From: JBCCGG01 sp039029395
Lineage (GTDB): Bacteria; Pseudomonadota; Alphaproteobacteria; Kiloniellales; JAKSDN01
Length of the DNA: 64,000 nt
Assembly: GCA_039029395.1 (NCBI GenBank)
Contig: JBCCGG010000006.1
Location: forward strand, 117,320 to 181,319
Direction: 5' to 3'
Under the pieces are notes generated by a model. It was not told the origin of the DNA and made no database searches. It saw nothing but the letters and a program-made list of their open reading frames with translations. A program made the position numbers and the translations under genes. Below, piece after piece: positions 54,923 through 63,877 of the stretch. Each line of letters begins with the position of its first letter. Position 1 is the first letter of the stretch.

Positions 54923-56311
54923 ATGACGACGAAATGGGCGCCCGACAGCTGGCGCGGCAAACCGATCCGCCAAGTCCCGGCCTATCCGGACCAGGCGGCC
55001 CTGGACAGCGTGGAAGAGACACTGGGCAACTACCCGCCGCTGGTTTTCGCCGGCGAGGCGCGGCGCTTGCGCGAACAGCTTGCCAAGGTCGCAGAGGGCG
55101 ATGCTTTTCTGCTCCAGGGCGGCGACTGCGCGGAAAGCTTCGCCGAGTTCCACCCCAACAACATCCGCGACACCTTCCGGGTGCTGCTGCAGATGGCGGT
55201 CGTCCTCACCTTCGGCGCGGGCTGTCCGGTGGTCAAGGTCGGTCGCATGGCCGGCCAGTTCGCCAAGCCGCGTTCCGGCGCCACCGAGACCCAGGGCTAC
55301 GTCGAGCTGCCGAGCTACCGGGGCGACATCGTCAATGGCATTGCATTCGACGCCGAAGCCCGCGTGCCGTCTCCGGAGCGACTGCTGCGCGCCTACAACC
55401 AGGCAGCCGCGACCTTGAACCTGATCCGCGCCTTCGCCCAGGGCGGCTTCGCGGACTTGCACAAGGTGCACCGCTGGAACCTGGAGTTCGTCGCCGACAG
55501 TCCCCAGGGCGCGCGCTACGAGGCGCTGTCCCAGCGTATCGACGAGGCGCTTGCCTTCATGGAGGCGTGCGGGCTGACCCCCGAGCAAGTACCCCAGCTG
55601 CGCGAGACCGAGTTCTATACCTCCCATGAGGCCCTGCTGCTCCATTACGAGCAGGCGCTGACCCGGGTCGATAGCCTGACCGGCCAGTGGTATGACTGCT
55701 CGGCTCACTTCTTGTGGGTTGGCGAGCGCACCCGACAGTTGGACGAGGCCCACGTGGAGTTCTTGCGCGGGATCAACAACCCGATCGGCATGAAGTGCGG
55801 CCCGACCATGGAGCCGAGCGACCTTTTGCGCCTGATCGACGCTCTGAACCCGGACAACGAGCCAGGGCGTCTGACCCTGATCAGCCGCATGGGATCCGAC
55901 AAGGTGGAGCAAGGCCTGCCGCCCCTGGTGCGCGCGGTCCAGCGCGAAGGCCGCAAGGTTGTCTGGGCCTGCGATCCCATGCACGGCAACACCATCAAGT
56001 CCTCGACCGGCTACAAGACCCGGCCGTTCGACCGCATCCTGTCGGAGGTCAAGAGCTTCTTCGGGGTCCATCTGGCCGAGGGCAGCTATGCCGGCGGCGT
56101 TCACTTCGAAATGACCGGCCAAGAGGTCACCGAGTGCATCGGCGGCGCCCAGGCCATCAGCGAGGAGCGCCTCGGCGACCGCTATCACACCCACTGCGAT
56201 CCGCGGCTCAACGCCAGCCAGGCGCTCGAGCTGGCGTTCCTGATCTCCGAGCATCTGAAGGAAGAGCGCATGGCCCAGGTCGGTGCGCTCAGGACCGCGG
56301 CGGCCTCTTAG
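54923..56311 (+). CDS. aroG: Class II 3-deoxy-7-phosphoheptulonate (DAHP) synthase
   Basis: 462 residues, the size of plant/mycobacterial-type DAHP synthase. Motifs LLQGGDCAESF, KPRS (metal/PEP site), RWNLEF, FYTSHEALLLHYEQALTR, HFLWVGERTRQLDEAHVEF and MKCGPTMEP are all present. Catalyses PEP plus erythrose-4-phosphate to DAHP, the first step of the shikimate pathway. Start: GAGG seven bases before ATG. An upstream short ORF could regulate it. Confidence 0.95.
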   Translation: MTTKWAPDSWRGKPIRQVPAYPDQAALDSVEETLGNYPPLVFAGEARRLREQLAKVAEGDAFLLQGGDCAESFAEFHPNNIRDTFRVLLQMAVVLTFGAGCPVVKVGRMAGQFAKPRSGATETQGYVELPSYRGDIVNGIAFDAEARVPSPERLLRAYNQAAATLNLIRAFAQGGFADLHKVHRWNLEFVADSPQGARYEALSQRIDEALAFMEACGLTPEQVPQLRETEFYTSHEALLLHYEQALTRVDSLTGQWYDCSAHFLWVGERTRQLDEAHVEFLRGINNPIGMKCGPTMEPSDLLRLIDALNPDNEPGRLTLISRMGSDKVEQGLPPLVRAVQREGRKVVWACDPMHGNTIKSSTGYKTRPFDRILSEVKSFFGVHLAEGSYAGGVHFEMTGQEVTECIGGAQAISEERLGDRYHTHCDPRLNASQALELAFLISEHLKEERMAQVGALRTAAAS

Positions 56312-56336
56312 CCATGGGCAAGGCGGAGCGGGGAAC

Positions 56337-57518
56337 ATGTCGGCGGATGATGGCAAGACCGTAGAAGCGGATCCCGAGGGCCAGCGCTCGACCGCGGCCT
56401 GGCCGCTCTCCGAAGGCGAGTTGGGCGCCTGGACCGATCACTACTTCAAGCGCACCCGGCAGGTCGTCGGGCGTTTCGGCGACCAGCGGGTGACCTACGC
56501 CATGTTCCTGCGCCGGCCGGTCGTTTCGGCACCGCGCCTGGCGATCGACTGGTTGAAGCGCCAGGCGGCCGACCGGGGCGTCAGCTTCGAGATCGAGCTG
56601 CGCTACGAGGAGGGCAGGTGGGTCGGCGCCGGCGAGCCCTTGATCTATGTCTCCGGGCCGCTCTATCACCTGGTCGACCTGGAGACCCTGTGCCTACAGA
56701 AGCTGGGGCCTGCTTGCGTCGCCGCCTACAACGCCTACACCATGTGCGCGGACCTGCCCAAGGTTGCCTTCCTGGCAATGGACGCGCGCCACTGCGCCGG
56801 GACCGAGATGGCCGAGATCATGGCCTATGCCGCCTCGGTCGGCTCTGAGCGCGCCCGGCGCAAGGTCGGCGCGGTCGGCTTCATCGGCAACGCGACCGAC
56901 GCGACCGCCCACTACTTCGGCACCCCGGGCGGCAAGGGCACCATGCCCCATGCCCTGATCGGCTACGCCGGCTCGACGCTCAGGGCGGCCGAGATGTACG
57001 ACGAGTGCTTCCCGGACGAGCCCATGACCGTTTTGGTCGACTACTTCGGGCGCGAGATCACCGATGCGCTCACCGTGTGCCGGCGCTTCCCTCAAAGGGC
57101 TGCCAAGGGCCAGCTGGCCATGCGCGTCGACACGCCCGGCAGCCGCTTTCTCGAGGAGCTCGATCCGGCTCAGTCCTATGCCGTGCTCGAGCGCCATGTG
57201 CCCGACGCGGTGCGTGGCTACCGCAACGAGGCCGAGCTGCGCTATCTGGTCGGCGCCGGGGTCTCGGCGGCGGCGATCTGGCATTTGCGCGAGGCGCTCG
57301 ACCGGGAAGGCTTCCACAAGGTGAAGATCGTCGCCTCCTCGGGCTTCGGTCCGGCCAAGTGCAAACTGATGGCCGAGGCCAAGACTCCGATCGACGTAAT
57401 CGGCACCGGATCATTTTTGCCCGAGCGCTGGTCGGAGACCTATGCGACGGCGGACATCGTGGAATACAACGGCGAGCCACGGGTCAAGGTCGGGCGGGAA
57501 TTCTTGCTGCGCAAATAG
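56337..57518 (+). CDS. pncB: Nicotinate phosphoribosyltransferase
   Basis: About 393 residues from the ATG at 56337 (GGAG ~10 bases upstream). Matches the NAPRTase family: early DHYFKRTRQVV, phosphorylated-His region GTPGGKGTMPHALIG, then VLVDYFG and RVDTPGS and FGPAKCKLMAEAKTPIDVIGTGSFLP. Salvages nicotinate to NaMN in NAD synthesis. It lies 25 bases after the DAHP synthase stop, so the two may share a transcript. Confidence 0.9.
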   Translation: MSADDGKTVEADPEGQRSTAAWPLSEGELGAWTDHYFKRTRQVVGRFGDQRVTYAMFLRRPVVSAPRLAIDWLKRQAADRGVSFEIELRYEEGRWVGAGEPLIYVSGPLYHLVDLETLCLQKLGPACVAAYNAYTMCADLPKVAFLAMDARHCAGTEMAEIMAYAASVGSERARRKVGAVGFIGNATDATAHYFGTPGGKGTMPHALIGYAGSTLRAAEMYDECFPDEPMTVLVDYFGREITDALTVCRRFPQRAAKGQLAMRVDTPGSRFLEELDPAQSYAVLERHVPDAVRGYRNEAELRYLVGAGVSAAAIWHLREALDREGFHKVKIVASSGFGPAKCKLMAEAKTPIDVIGTGSFLPERWSETYATADIVEYNGEPRVKVGREFLLRK

Positions 57519-57565
57519 GGGTGGTTCTGCTTGGGCCTATGGGCAGCGGCCGCCTGTGAGCGGCA

Positions 57566-58711
57566 TCACGGATTAAAGATCAGAATGATGTAGACGAAGA
57601 AGATCACCAGATGGACGGCGCCCTGAAGCATGTTGGTTCGCACGCCGCCGAAGGTGAGCATGCTGACCAATAGAGTCAGCACGAGCAGCACCATCTTGAC
57701 CGGGTCGAGACCGAGGATGACTTTCAGGTCTACGACCAGGCCGATGACAAGAGCGGCGGGCACCGTCAAGCCGATCGTGGCCAAGGCGGAACCGAGGCAA
57801 ATGTTCACCGCGCGCTGAAGCCGGTCCGCCATGGCCGCTTGAAAGGCGGCTATTCCTTCCGGCGTTAGAACCAGGATCGCGACCAGGACGCCCCCAAGGG
57901 AAGGGGGCGCGCCGAGCACCTCGATGCCGAAATCGATCAGGACCGCAAGCTTCTTCGATAGAAAAACGATCGGCACCATGGTCAGCACGAGAAAGACGGC
58001 GTGGTAGGACATCGAGCGAGGCGGCGGATGGTGGTGAGCGTAGCTCACGGCCGCCTCGCCTAGATCCTCTTTGACCGATGCCGGTTGAACGAAGTAGGTC
58101 CGATGGCGCAGGGTCTGGATCGCCAGGAAGATGCCATAGAGCACGATCGTCATGGTGGCGAAAAGGACCCCTTGCAAGGGCGTCAGCGTTGGCTCCTCGG
58201 TCGAGGTGGTGAAGGTGGGCAGGATCAGGGACATGGTGGCCAGCGGCACCAGGACGGCAAGGAACGCGCCGGCCCCTTGAAAGTTGAAGGACTGCTCCAC
58301 ATGGCGCAGCCCACCCAGAAGCAGCGAGACGCCGATCATGCCATTGAGGACGATCATGATGACCGCCATCATGGTATCCCGTGCCAAGGTCGGGTTGCCA
58401 CCGCCGGTGATCATGATCGCCGCGATGAGCGACACCTCGATGGTGATGACCGCGATGGTTAGAATTAGGGTGCCGTAGGGTTCGCCCAGCAGCTCCGCCA
58501 GGCAGTCGGCGTGACGCACCACGGCGAAGGAGCACCACAGCATCACCGCGAAGATCCACACAAACAGCAAGCCGGTCGCGAGGGGATCGGTCAGATCTGC
58601 CAGCCAAGCGTCGCCGAAAAGAAAAAACAAAACGGCGCTCCCGGCGCCAGCCAGCAGCGCGCCTTCCTGGCGGATAAAGGTAATGAGGCCGCTTTGCGGT
58701 GTGCTGAGCAT
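57566..58711 (-). CDS. chaA: ChaA-type Ca2+(Na+,K+)/H+ antiporter
   Basis: 381 residues, about eleven membrane helices with the alpha-repeat signatures ITIEVSLIAAIMITGG and LTPEGIAAFQAAMADRLQRAVNICLGSALATIG of the cation/Ca2+ exchanger superfamily. A loop rich in His (SYAHHHPPP) links the halves. Exports Ca2+ or monovalent cations against protons at the inner membrane. Converges on pncB. Confidence 0.85.
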   Translation of the reverse strand: MLSTPQSGLITFIRQEGALLAGAGSAVLFFLFGDAWLADLTDPLATGLLFVWIFAVMLWCSFAVVRHADCLAELLGEPYGTLILTIAVITIEVSLIAAIMITGGGNPTLARDTMMAVIMIVLNGMIGVSLLLGGLRHVEQSFNFQGAGAFLAVLVPLATMSLILPTFTTSTEEPTLTPLQGVLFATMTIVLYGIFLAIQTLRHRTYFVQPASVKEDLGEAAVSYAHHHPPPRSMSYHAVFLVLTMVPIVFLSKKLAVLIDFGIEVLGAPPSLGGVLVAILVLTPEGIAAFQAAMADRLQRAVNICLGSALATIGLTVPAALVIGLVVDLKVILGLDPVKMVLLVLTLLVSMLTFGGVRTNMLQGAVHLVIFFVYIILIFNP

Positions 58712-59114
58712 CTGGAACCCATTGCAGTCTTCGGCAAGCCGCTACTTTTCGGGCCGGTTGCCTTAAGAGGGCATCCGGCGACCCTTAGCAGGCCTAAGCT
58801 TGCCGCACCGTGACATCCGATCCTAAACGAAGGCGCAGGCGAGTCGCCAGCATCGCTGAGTTTGCGTGGCTTCGTGCGAAGCGGCTGACTTGAGCCTCCG
58901 GGTCGACATATCGGTTTCGGACATACAATTTGAGTTGAAGCAACCAGCGACAAATCACAGTGCTAGGTCCGGTACGATTTAACTATCTAAAATAGATGAA
59001 ACTATACAACTTTCAGGCATCTGTTGACGAAACGTTGGTGTCGGTCGATCCTGATAAGAATCATATTCTAGGATGCCCTTCAGGCTGACTGGTTGTTTCG
59101 GAGATCTAAGAGCA
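58712..59114. other. Intergenic region between chaA and the cNMP-binding protein
   Basis: About 400 bases between divergent genes. It contains a 6-bp inverted repeat GCTTCG/CGAAGC near 58867-58880, and TTGACG near 59024 that could be part of a promoter for the downstream gene. No ORF is convincing. Confidence 0.35.
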
Positions 59115-59567
59115 ATGAACATGACCGTATCGAGAGAACTCGAGGTTCTCAGACAGTTACCCGCCTTGAGCAGAGTATCCGACGCTCGGCTCAAGATGAT
59201 TGCACTGCTGTGCGGTATCGAAAGCTACAAACCGGGCGACTACATTTTGAGAGAAGGCGAACACTCGTCCAAGGTTCATTTGGTCATGAGCGGTGCCGTG
59301 GAGTGCTTGGTGGGTGGTGAACAAAAACCAGTTCGCTTACTGCATGAAGTCGTCGTCGATCCGAGGCTCTTCGGTGGACTGGCCGCGCTTTCCAACCGGC
59401 CCCAAATGCATTCGGTACGCGCCACCGCCGAAACCGAGGCTCTGTGCATGCCCAACGAAACCGCGATCGAGATCATCCGCGACAATCCGGAAATCGCAAT
59501 GAACCTCCTGAAAAATTATGCCGAACGTTTCGACAATGTGGTTCGCTTGCTCCGCGAGCGGGGGTGA
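59115..59567 (+). CDS. Stand-alone cyclic nucleotide-binding domain protein
   Basis: 150 residues from the ATG at 59115 (a second ATG follows two codons later). The single domain matches the CRP-type beta-roll: LPALSRVSDARLKMIA, then YKPGDYILREGEHSSKVHLVMSG and a phosphate-binding-cassette-like region LFGGLAALSNRPQMHSVRA. The cassette keeps R but the canonical FGE...R(T/S)A is altered (LFGGLAALSN). There is no HTH or kinase domain, so any response would be through protein contact. A cyclase that could make cAMP is at 18054. Confidence 0.8.
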   Translation: MNMTVSRELEVLRQLPALSRVSDARLKMIALLCGIESYKPGDYILREGEHSSKVHLVMSGAVECLVGGEQKPVRLLHEVVVDPRLFGGLAALSNRPQMHSVRATAETEALCMPNETAIEIIRDNPEIAMNLLKNYAERFDNVVRLLRERG

Positions 59568-59646
59568 CGGGCTTGGATCTTCGACGTCATCACATTAGGC
59601 GCCACGGTGCCGAGAAAAACAGTTCGAGACGGAGGCTGTAGCCCCT

Positions 59647-60723
59647 TCAAGCCCGCGCTTCGCGAAACGACACCAGCCGCCGCTTGCTTTCGTCCCACAG
59701 GGTAAGGCGCGCGCAGCCGAGGCTTTGCCACAAGGTCAATCGGCTGACCGCGCCCAAATCCGGATGGTCGCGCAAGACCCGGGGCAGGCGGTAGAAGGGG
59801 ATGCGGCTGCACAGGTGATGCACGTGGTGTACGCCGATGTTGGCGGTAAACCAGCGCAGCACCCGGGGCAGATCGTAATGTGAGCTGCCATTGAGCGCGG
59901 CCTCGTGCAGGTCCCACTGACCGTCCTGGTCCCAAGAGGTCTGCTCGAACTGATGCTGCACGTAGAACAGCCACACGCCGAGCGAGGCGGCGAGCAGGGT
60001 GATCGGCAGATGGATCAGGAGGAAGGGTCCGAGCCCGACCGCCCAGATCAAGAGGCCGACCGCGGTTGCCGTGGCCAGGTTGGTTGCCATTGGGCTGACC
60101 CAAGCCTGCCAGCGGCCGCCGCCCGGTCCGAAGGGCAGGCGGTGGCGCAGCACGAATTGATAGGCCGGCCCGATCACAAAGAGCACGATCGGGTTGCGGT
60201 AGAGCCGGTAGCGCAGCCGGCCCCAGAATGAGCGGGCCTGGAACTCGCGCACGGTGAGCGTATCGATGTCGCCGACGCCGCGCCGCGCCAGATGGCCGGC
60301 GCTGGCGTGGTGCTGGGCGTGGCTGCGGCGCCAGACATCATAGGGCGTCAGGGTCAAGACGCCGATCGCCCGGCCAACCCAATCGTTGGCCAGGCGATGG
60401 CGGAATAGGGCGCCGTGACCGCAATCGTGCTGGATCATGAAAAGCCGGCCCAGGAAGCCCGCGCCGAGCAGCCAAAAAATCGGGGACAGCCACCAAAAGC
60501 CGAAATGGATCGCGGCCCAGGCAAGCGCCCAGAGACCGAGGAAGGGCACGATCGTGATGGCGATTTCCACGATACTGCGCCCGTGGCTCGGCACCCGGTA
60601 GCTGTTAAGCAGGCGCGCCCACTGGCGGGCGTTGGTTCGTTGTGCCGGCACAAGTGAACCGGGTTCACTCTCTTGCTCGGCGGCGCCGGCAGCGTCCGTT
60701 TGGTGATCCCGCTCCGAATCCAA
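59647..60723 (-). CDS. Fatty acid desaturase
   Basis: 358 residues from a TTG at 60723, the only workable start, preceded by AGGGGCG. Three histidine boxes are present: HDCGH, HAQHH and HHVHH, with four membrane helices. It inserts a double bond in membrane lipid acyl chains using di-iron. The N-terminal ~40 residues are unusually acidic. Upstream and divergent is the cold-shock gene. Confidence 0.9.
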   Translation of the reverse strand: MDSERDHQTDAAGAAEQESEPGSLVPAQRTNARQWARLLNSYRVPSHGRSIVEIAITIVPFLGLWALAWAAIHFGFWWLSPIFWLLGAGFLGRLFMIQHDCGHGALFRHRLANDWVGRAIGVLTLTPYDVWRRSHAQHHASAGHLARRGVGDIDTLTVREFQARSFWGRLRYRLYRNPIVLFVIGPAYQFVLRHRLPFGPGGGRWQAWVSPMATNLATATAVGLLIWAVGLGPFLLIHLPITLLAASLGVWLFYVQHQFEQTSWDQDGQWDLHEAALNGSSHYDLPRVLRWFTANIGVHHVHHLCSRIPFYRLPRVLRDHPDLGAVSRLTLWQSLGCARLTLWDESKRRLVSFREARA

Positions 60724-60873
60724 TTCGATCGCCCCTATTGGTCCTGTTTAAACATGGGGCCGGTCTGCCGGGAAGGCGAGCGACGGGAGATTAAACTTTG
60801 GTTAGAAGAGGACGCCGCCGCGCCGGCGCGACGGCACCTCATCCTTGCGATTTGAGGGCGCAAGAGCGCAGCC

Positions 60874-61083
60874 TCAATCGACTTCGATCGAGCCGACGGC
60901 GATCTTTCCGGTGCGCGGATCGTTCTGGGTGTCGAAGCTGACCTTCTGGCCCTCGCGCAGGCCCATGATGCCGGCGCGCTCCAGGGCGGTGGCATGAACG
61001 AAGACGTCCTTTTGGCCGTCCTCCGGCTGAATGAAGCCGTAGCCCTTTTGGTCATTGTAGAACTTAACGGTACCTTTGGTCAT
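60874..61083 (-). CDS. Cold-shock domain protein
   Basis: 69 residues from the ATG at 61083. RNP1 KGYGFIQPEDG and RNP2 DVFVHATALE of the CspA family are present; the single five-stranded OB fold binds single-stranded RNA/DNA. Expression of this family is usually increased by cold through a long 5' UTR. Confidence 0.95.
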   Translation of the reverse strand: MTKGTVKFYNDQKGYGFIQPEDGQKDVFVHATALERAGIMGLREGQKVSFDTQNDPRTGKIAVGSIEVD

Positions 61084-61440
61084 TGCGTTTGTCCTCATCG
61101 TTTGCAGTGTGCACGTCGAGCGCGGCCACGCGCTATCGCGGTCGCGCTCATGGTTCTTCGATTTTGGTGAGAAAGCCTGAAACGTGCGCACCCGTCGAAG
61201 ACGAGGCGAAGCGGCCCAGTTACCCGGCCAATATCTGGCCTATAGATAGGCAGAAAATCATTCAGGCGCAAGGTGAACTTTATGCGTCCGGAATCATCAG
61301 AACATCTGTTTGGTGCGCTATGTGTGACGCGCAGCTTTCTTGGGCGCCCGGAAGTTGTGGCGGGCGAGCCCCCGGTTTGATTGCCTTCGTCGGTGTCGTC
61401 GGGCAGCATCGCGTGAAAGCCTAAAGGGAGTGAGATATCC
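61084..61440. other. Intergenic region between csp and the GFA gene
   Basis: About 357 bases. It holds the long leader of the csp gene (minus strand) and the promoter for the GFA gene. Small inverted repeats occur: GGCCA/TGGCC (61226-61240) and GCCTAT/ATAGGC (61238-61251). No gene seen. Confidence 0.4.
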
Positions 61441-61902
61441 ATGGGGGACAAGATCACCAGCGGCTGCCTTTGCGGCGCTGTTCGTTACGAATCCGAGGGG
61501 CCCGTGACGGAGGCCTACACCTGCCACTGCCGCATGTGCCAGCGCCACACCGGCAGCTCCTATTGGGTGGGCGCCAAGCTACCGGAGGAAGGCTTCCGCT
61601 ACACCAAGGGAGAACCCAAGCGCTATGCTTCCTCGGGCCTCTTGACTCGCAGCTTCTGCCCGGACTGCGGCAGCACGCTCGCCCTGGTCTTCACCAACCC
61701 GCCCTGGGACGACTTCGAGCCAGGCATCGAGGTCCCGGTTGGCAGCCTGGACGACCCCGATGTCATCGTGCCCGACGACCACTACGGTGTCGACACCAAG
61801 CAGCCCTGGGTCCGGCTCGAACCGGCCACCCGCCAGCACCGCTGGGACGAGGACGAGGGGCTCACGGCGGCCATAGCGAATGACCGGCAGGGCGGGGCGT
61901 GA
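61441..61902 (+). CDS. GFA-family (glutathione-dependent formaldehyde-activating-like) protein
   Basis: 153 residues. Zinc-binding cysteines lie in CLCGAVRY, CHCRMCQRHTG and CPDCGS, in the spacing of the GFA family. GGGAG lies 10 bases before the ATG. Most family members are not true formaldehyde enzymes, so the reaction is uncertain. Stands alone. Confidence 0.9.
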   Translation: MGDKITSGCLCGAVRYESEGPVTEAYTCHCRMCQRHTGSSYWVGAKLPEEGFRYTKGEPKRYASSGLLTRSFCPDCGSTLALVFTNPPWDDFEPGIEVPVGSLDDPDVIVPDDHYGVDTKQPWVRLEPATRQHRWDEDEGLTAAIANDRQGGA

Positions 61903-61934
61903 GGGCCCGTTAGCGAATTGGTAAGCACGTTCCC

Positions 61935-61970
61935 CTTAGGTAAACCGGATCCGGACTCTAGGTACCTAAG
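61935..61970. promoter_or_regulatory. Inverted repeat just upstream of the PAP2 gene start
   Basis: CTTAGGTA (61935-61942) and TACCTAAG (61963-61970) are exact inverted arms, with a palindromic CCGGATCCGG (61945-61954) between them. It ends five bases before the ATG at 61976, and no Shine-Dalgarno is present. Possible operator or RNA switch. Confidence 0.5.
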
Positions 61971-61975
61971 ACGGC

Positions 61976-63061
61976 ATGTCCCTACCGATCAGCTCCACCG
62001 AGGCGCCTGGCCGCGCAGGAACGGCCACCGGTATGCTGTGGGCGCACCGCTGGTTCCTCGGCGCGATCCTGGCCTACTGCGTGATTGTTGCCCTGGTCTC
62101 CTCGCTCTACGGCCGCGCGCTTGAGTTCTCGCTTGGGCTTTACACCGGGCCCTTTGCGATCTTGGCCTTCACCTTCTGCTTCGGCTTTCTGCTGCTCCAC
62201 GTGCTGAAGGTGATGGTGCTCGAGCGCCCCAAGCACTTGACCGCGACGATCCTCGGCCAGCTTCGCCATAACATTCTTACCAAGGAGCGGCTTCTGCCGG
62301 CGCTTTTGGTGATTGTCGTGATCCCGCTCTTCATCTCGGCCTTCACCTCCTTCAAGGCGCTGATCCCGGCGATCCATCCCTTTTCCTGGGACCCTGCTTT
62401 CGCCGCCTGGGACCGGGCGCTGCATGGCGGTTTGGACCCCTGGCGCTTGATGCATCCGGTGCTTGGCACGCCAGCCGTCACCAGCGCGATCAACGCGCTT
62501 TATCACGCCTGGTACTTCGTGTTCTACGGCGTCTTGTTCTGGCAGGCCTTCAGCCTGGCCAGGCCGGTCCTGCGCATGCGCTTTCTGATCTCCTTCGTGC
62601 TGACCTGGGCGATCCTGGGCAGTCTTTTCGCGGTCCTGCTGTCCTCGGCCGGGCCGGTTTACTACGGCCGGGTAACCGGTTTGGAGGACCCCTACCGAGA
62701 GCTCATGGCCTATCTGGCCCTGGCCGACAGCCAGACCGGGGTCATGGCGCTCAACGTCCAAGAGCTGCTGTGGGAGAGCTACCAGCAGAACAACACCGGC
62801 TTCGGCAGCGGCATCTCGGCCATGCCGTCGGTCCACGTCGGCCTCACCGTGCTGCTCGCCCTGGTCGGCTGGCAGGCCAACCGGATGCTGGGCTGGGGGC
62901 TGATCCTATTCGCCGTTGCAATTCAAATTGGCTCGGTGCACCTTGGCTGGCACTATGCCATCGACGGTTACCTGGCGACTTTGCTCACAATTTTGATCTG
63001 GTGGGCGGTCGGCTGGTTCGTTCAACGGTTCGGCGGACTCGCGGAGGTTAGGACGGGATGA
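61976..63061 (+). CDS. PAP2-superfamily membrane phosphatase-like protein
   Basis: 361 residues, about seven helices. Second- and third-motif PAP2 residues are SAMPSVHVG (SxxH) and SVHLGWHYAIDGYL (HxxxxxD). This family includes lipid phosphatases and inositolphosphoryl-ceramide synthase-like enzymes; the substrate is probably a phospholipid or lipid-linked phosphate. It overlaps the YbjQ gene by 4 bases, so a shared transcript is likely. Confidence 0.85.
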   Translation: MSLPISSTEAPGRAGTATGMLWAHRWFLGAILAYCVIVALVSSLYGRALEFSLGLYTGPFAILAFTFCFGFLLLHVLKVMVLERPKHLTATILGQLRHNILTKERLLPALLVIVVIPLFISAFTSFKALIPAIHPFSWDPAFAAWDRALHGGLDPWRLMHPVLGTPAVTSAINALYHAWYFVFYGVLFWQAFSLARPVLRMRFLISFVLTWAILGSLFAVLLSSAGPVYYGRVTGLEDPYRELMAYLALADSQTGVMALNVQELLWESYQQNNTGFGSGISAMPSVHVGLTVLLALVGWQANRMLGWGLILFAVAIQIGSVHLGWHYAIDGYLATLLTILIWWAVGWFVQRFGGLAEVRTG

Positions 63062-63372
63062 TCGTCTCGACACTGGAATACGTTCCCGGGCGCAACATTT
63101 CAGAGCATCTGGGCGTGGTCCAGGGCAGCACGGTGCGCGCCAAGCACATCGGTCGGGACATCGCGGCCAGCCTCAAGAACATCGTCGGCGGCGAGCTCAA
63201 GGGTTACAGCGAGCTTTTGATGGATGCCCGAGAGGAAGCCTACCAGCGCATGTTGGCCCAGGCCGAGGCCAAGGGCGCCAACGCGGTTCTCTGCGTGCGC
63301 TTCACCACCTCGTCGGTGACCCAGGGCGCCTCCGAGATCCTCGCCTACGGCAGCGCCGTGGTGGTTGATTAG
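63058..63372 (+). CDS. YbjQ-family (UPF0145) protein
   Basis: 104 residues matching the YbjQ heavy-metal-binding-like fold: MIVSTLEYVPGRNISEHLGVVQGSTVRAK, then ANAVLCVRFTTSSVTQGASEILAYGSAV. Family members form ring-like oligomers of unknown function. It begins within the PAP2 stop (ATGA) and is followed 12 bases later by a paralogue fused to a membrane helix. Confidence 0.9.
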   Translation: MIVSTLEYVPGRNISEHLGVVQGSTVRAKHIGRDIAASLKNIVGGELKGYSELLMDAREEAYQRMLAQAEAKGANAVLCVRFTTSSVTQGASEILAYGSAVVVD

Positions 63373-63384
63373 GGGGAGCGCCCC

Positions 63385-63867
63385 ATGGAGATCTTCGCCT
63401 CGGAGCTTTTTTGGCAGCTGCTGTTCCTGGTCGTCTTCATGGTGATCGGCTACAGCTTCGGCACCCTGGCCGAGCGCCGGCACTACCGCTCGATCCGCCA
63501 GCGTGAGGCCGAGTATCAGGACCTTATCGTGATCACCACCAAGACTTTGCCCAGGTCCTTGGGCGCGCCGGACACCGCCCTGGTGCGTGGCAGCGTGGTG
63601 GTCTCGGTCGACTACTTCAAGCGCTTCCTGGCGTTCTTGCGCATGATCGTCGGCGGTCGGCTGCAAACCTACGAGAGCCTGGTCGACAGGGGCCGGCGCG
63701 AGGCCCTGCTGCGGCTTCAGGCCGAGGCCCGCAAGCTGGGCGCCGACAAGGTGTTTTGCCTGCGTCTGGATACCAGCTCGATCTCCAAGGGCGCCGGGCG
63801 CAGCGTCGGCTCGATCGAGGTGCTCGCCTACGGCACGGCGGTCATCCCAAGCAAGTCTGGTTTATGA
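63385..63867 (+). CDS. Membrane-anchored YbjQ-like protein
   Basis: 160 residues. A single N-terminal helix (FWQLLFLVVFMVIGYSFGTL) then a YbjQ-like domain containing VRGSVVVSVDYFKRFLAFLRMIVGG and VEVLAYGTAV-type ending. GGGAG lies close to the ATG. It probably anchors a complex with the soluble YbjQ upstream to the membrane. Confidence 0.85.
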   Translation: MEIFASELFWQLLFLVVFMVIGYSFGTLAERRHYRSIRQREAEYQDLIVITTKTLPRSLGAPDTALVRGSVVVSVDYFKRFLAFLRMIVGGRLQTYESLVDRGRREALLRLQAEARKLGADKVFCLRLDTSSISKGAGRSVGSIEVLAYGTAVIPSKSGL

Positions 63868-63877
63868 TACAGCACCG

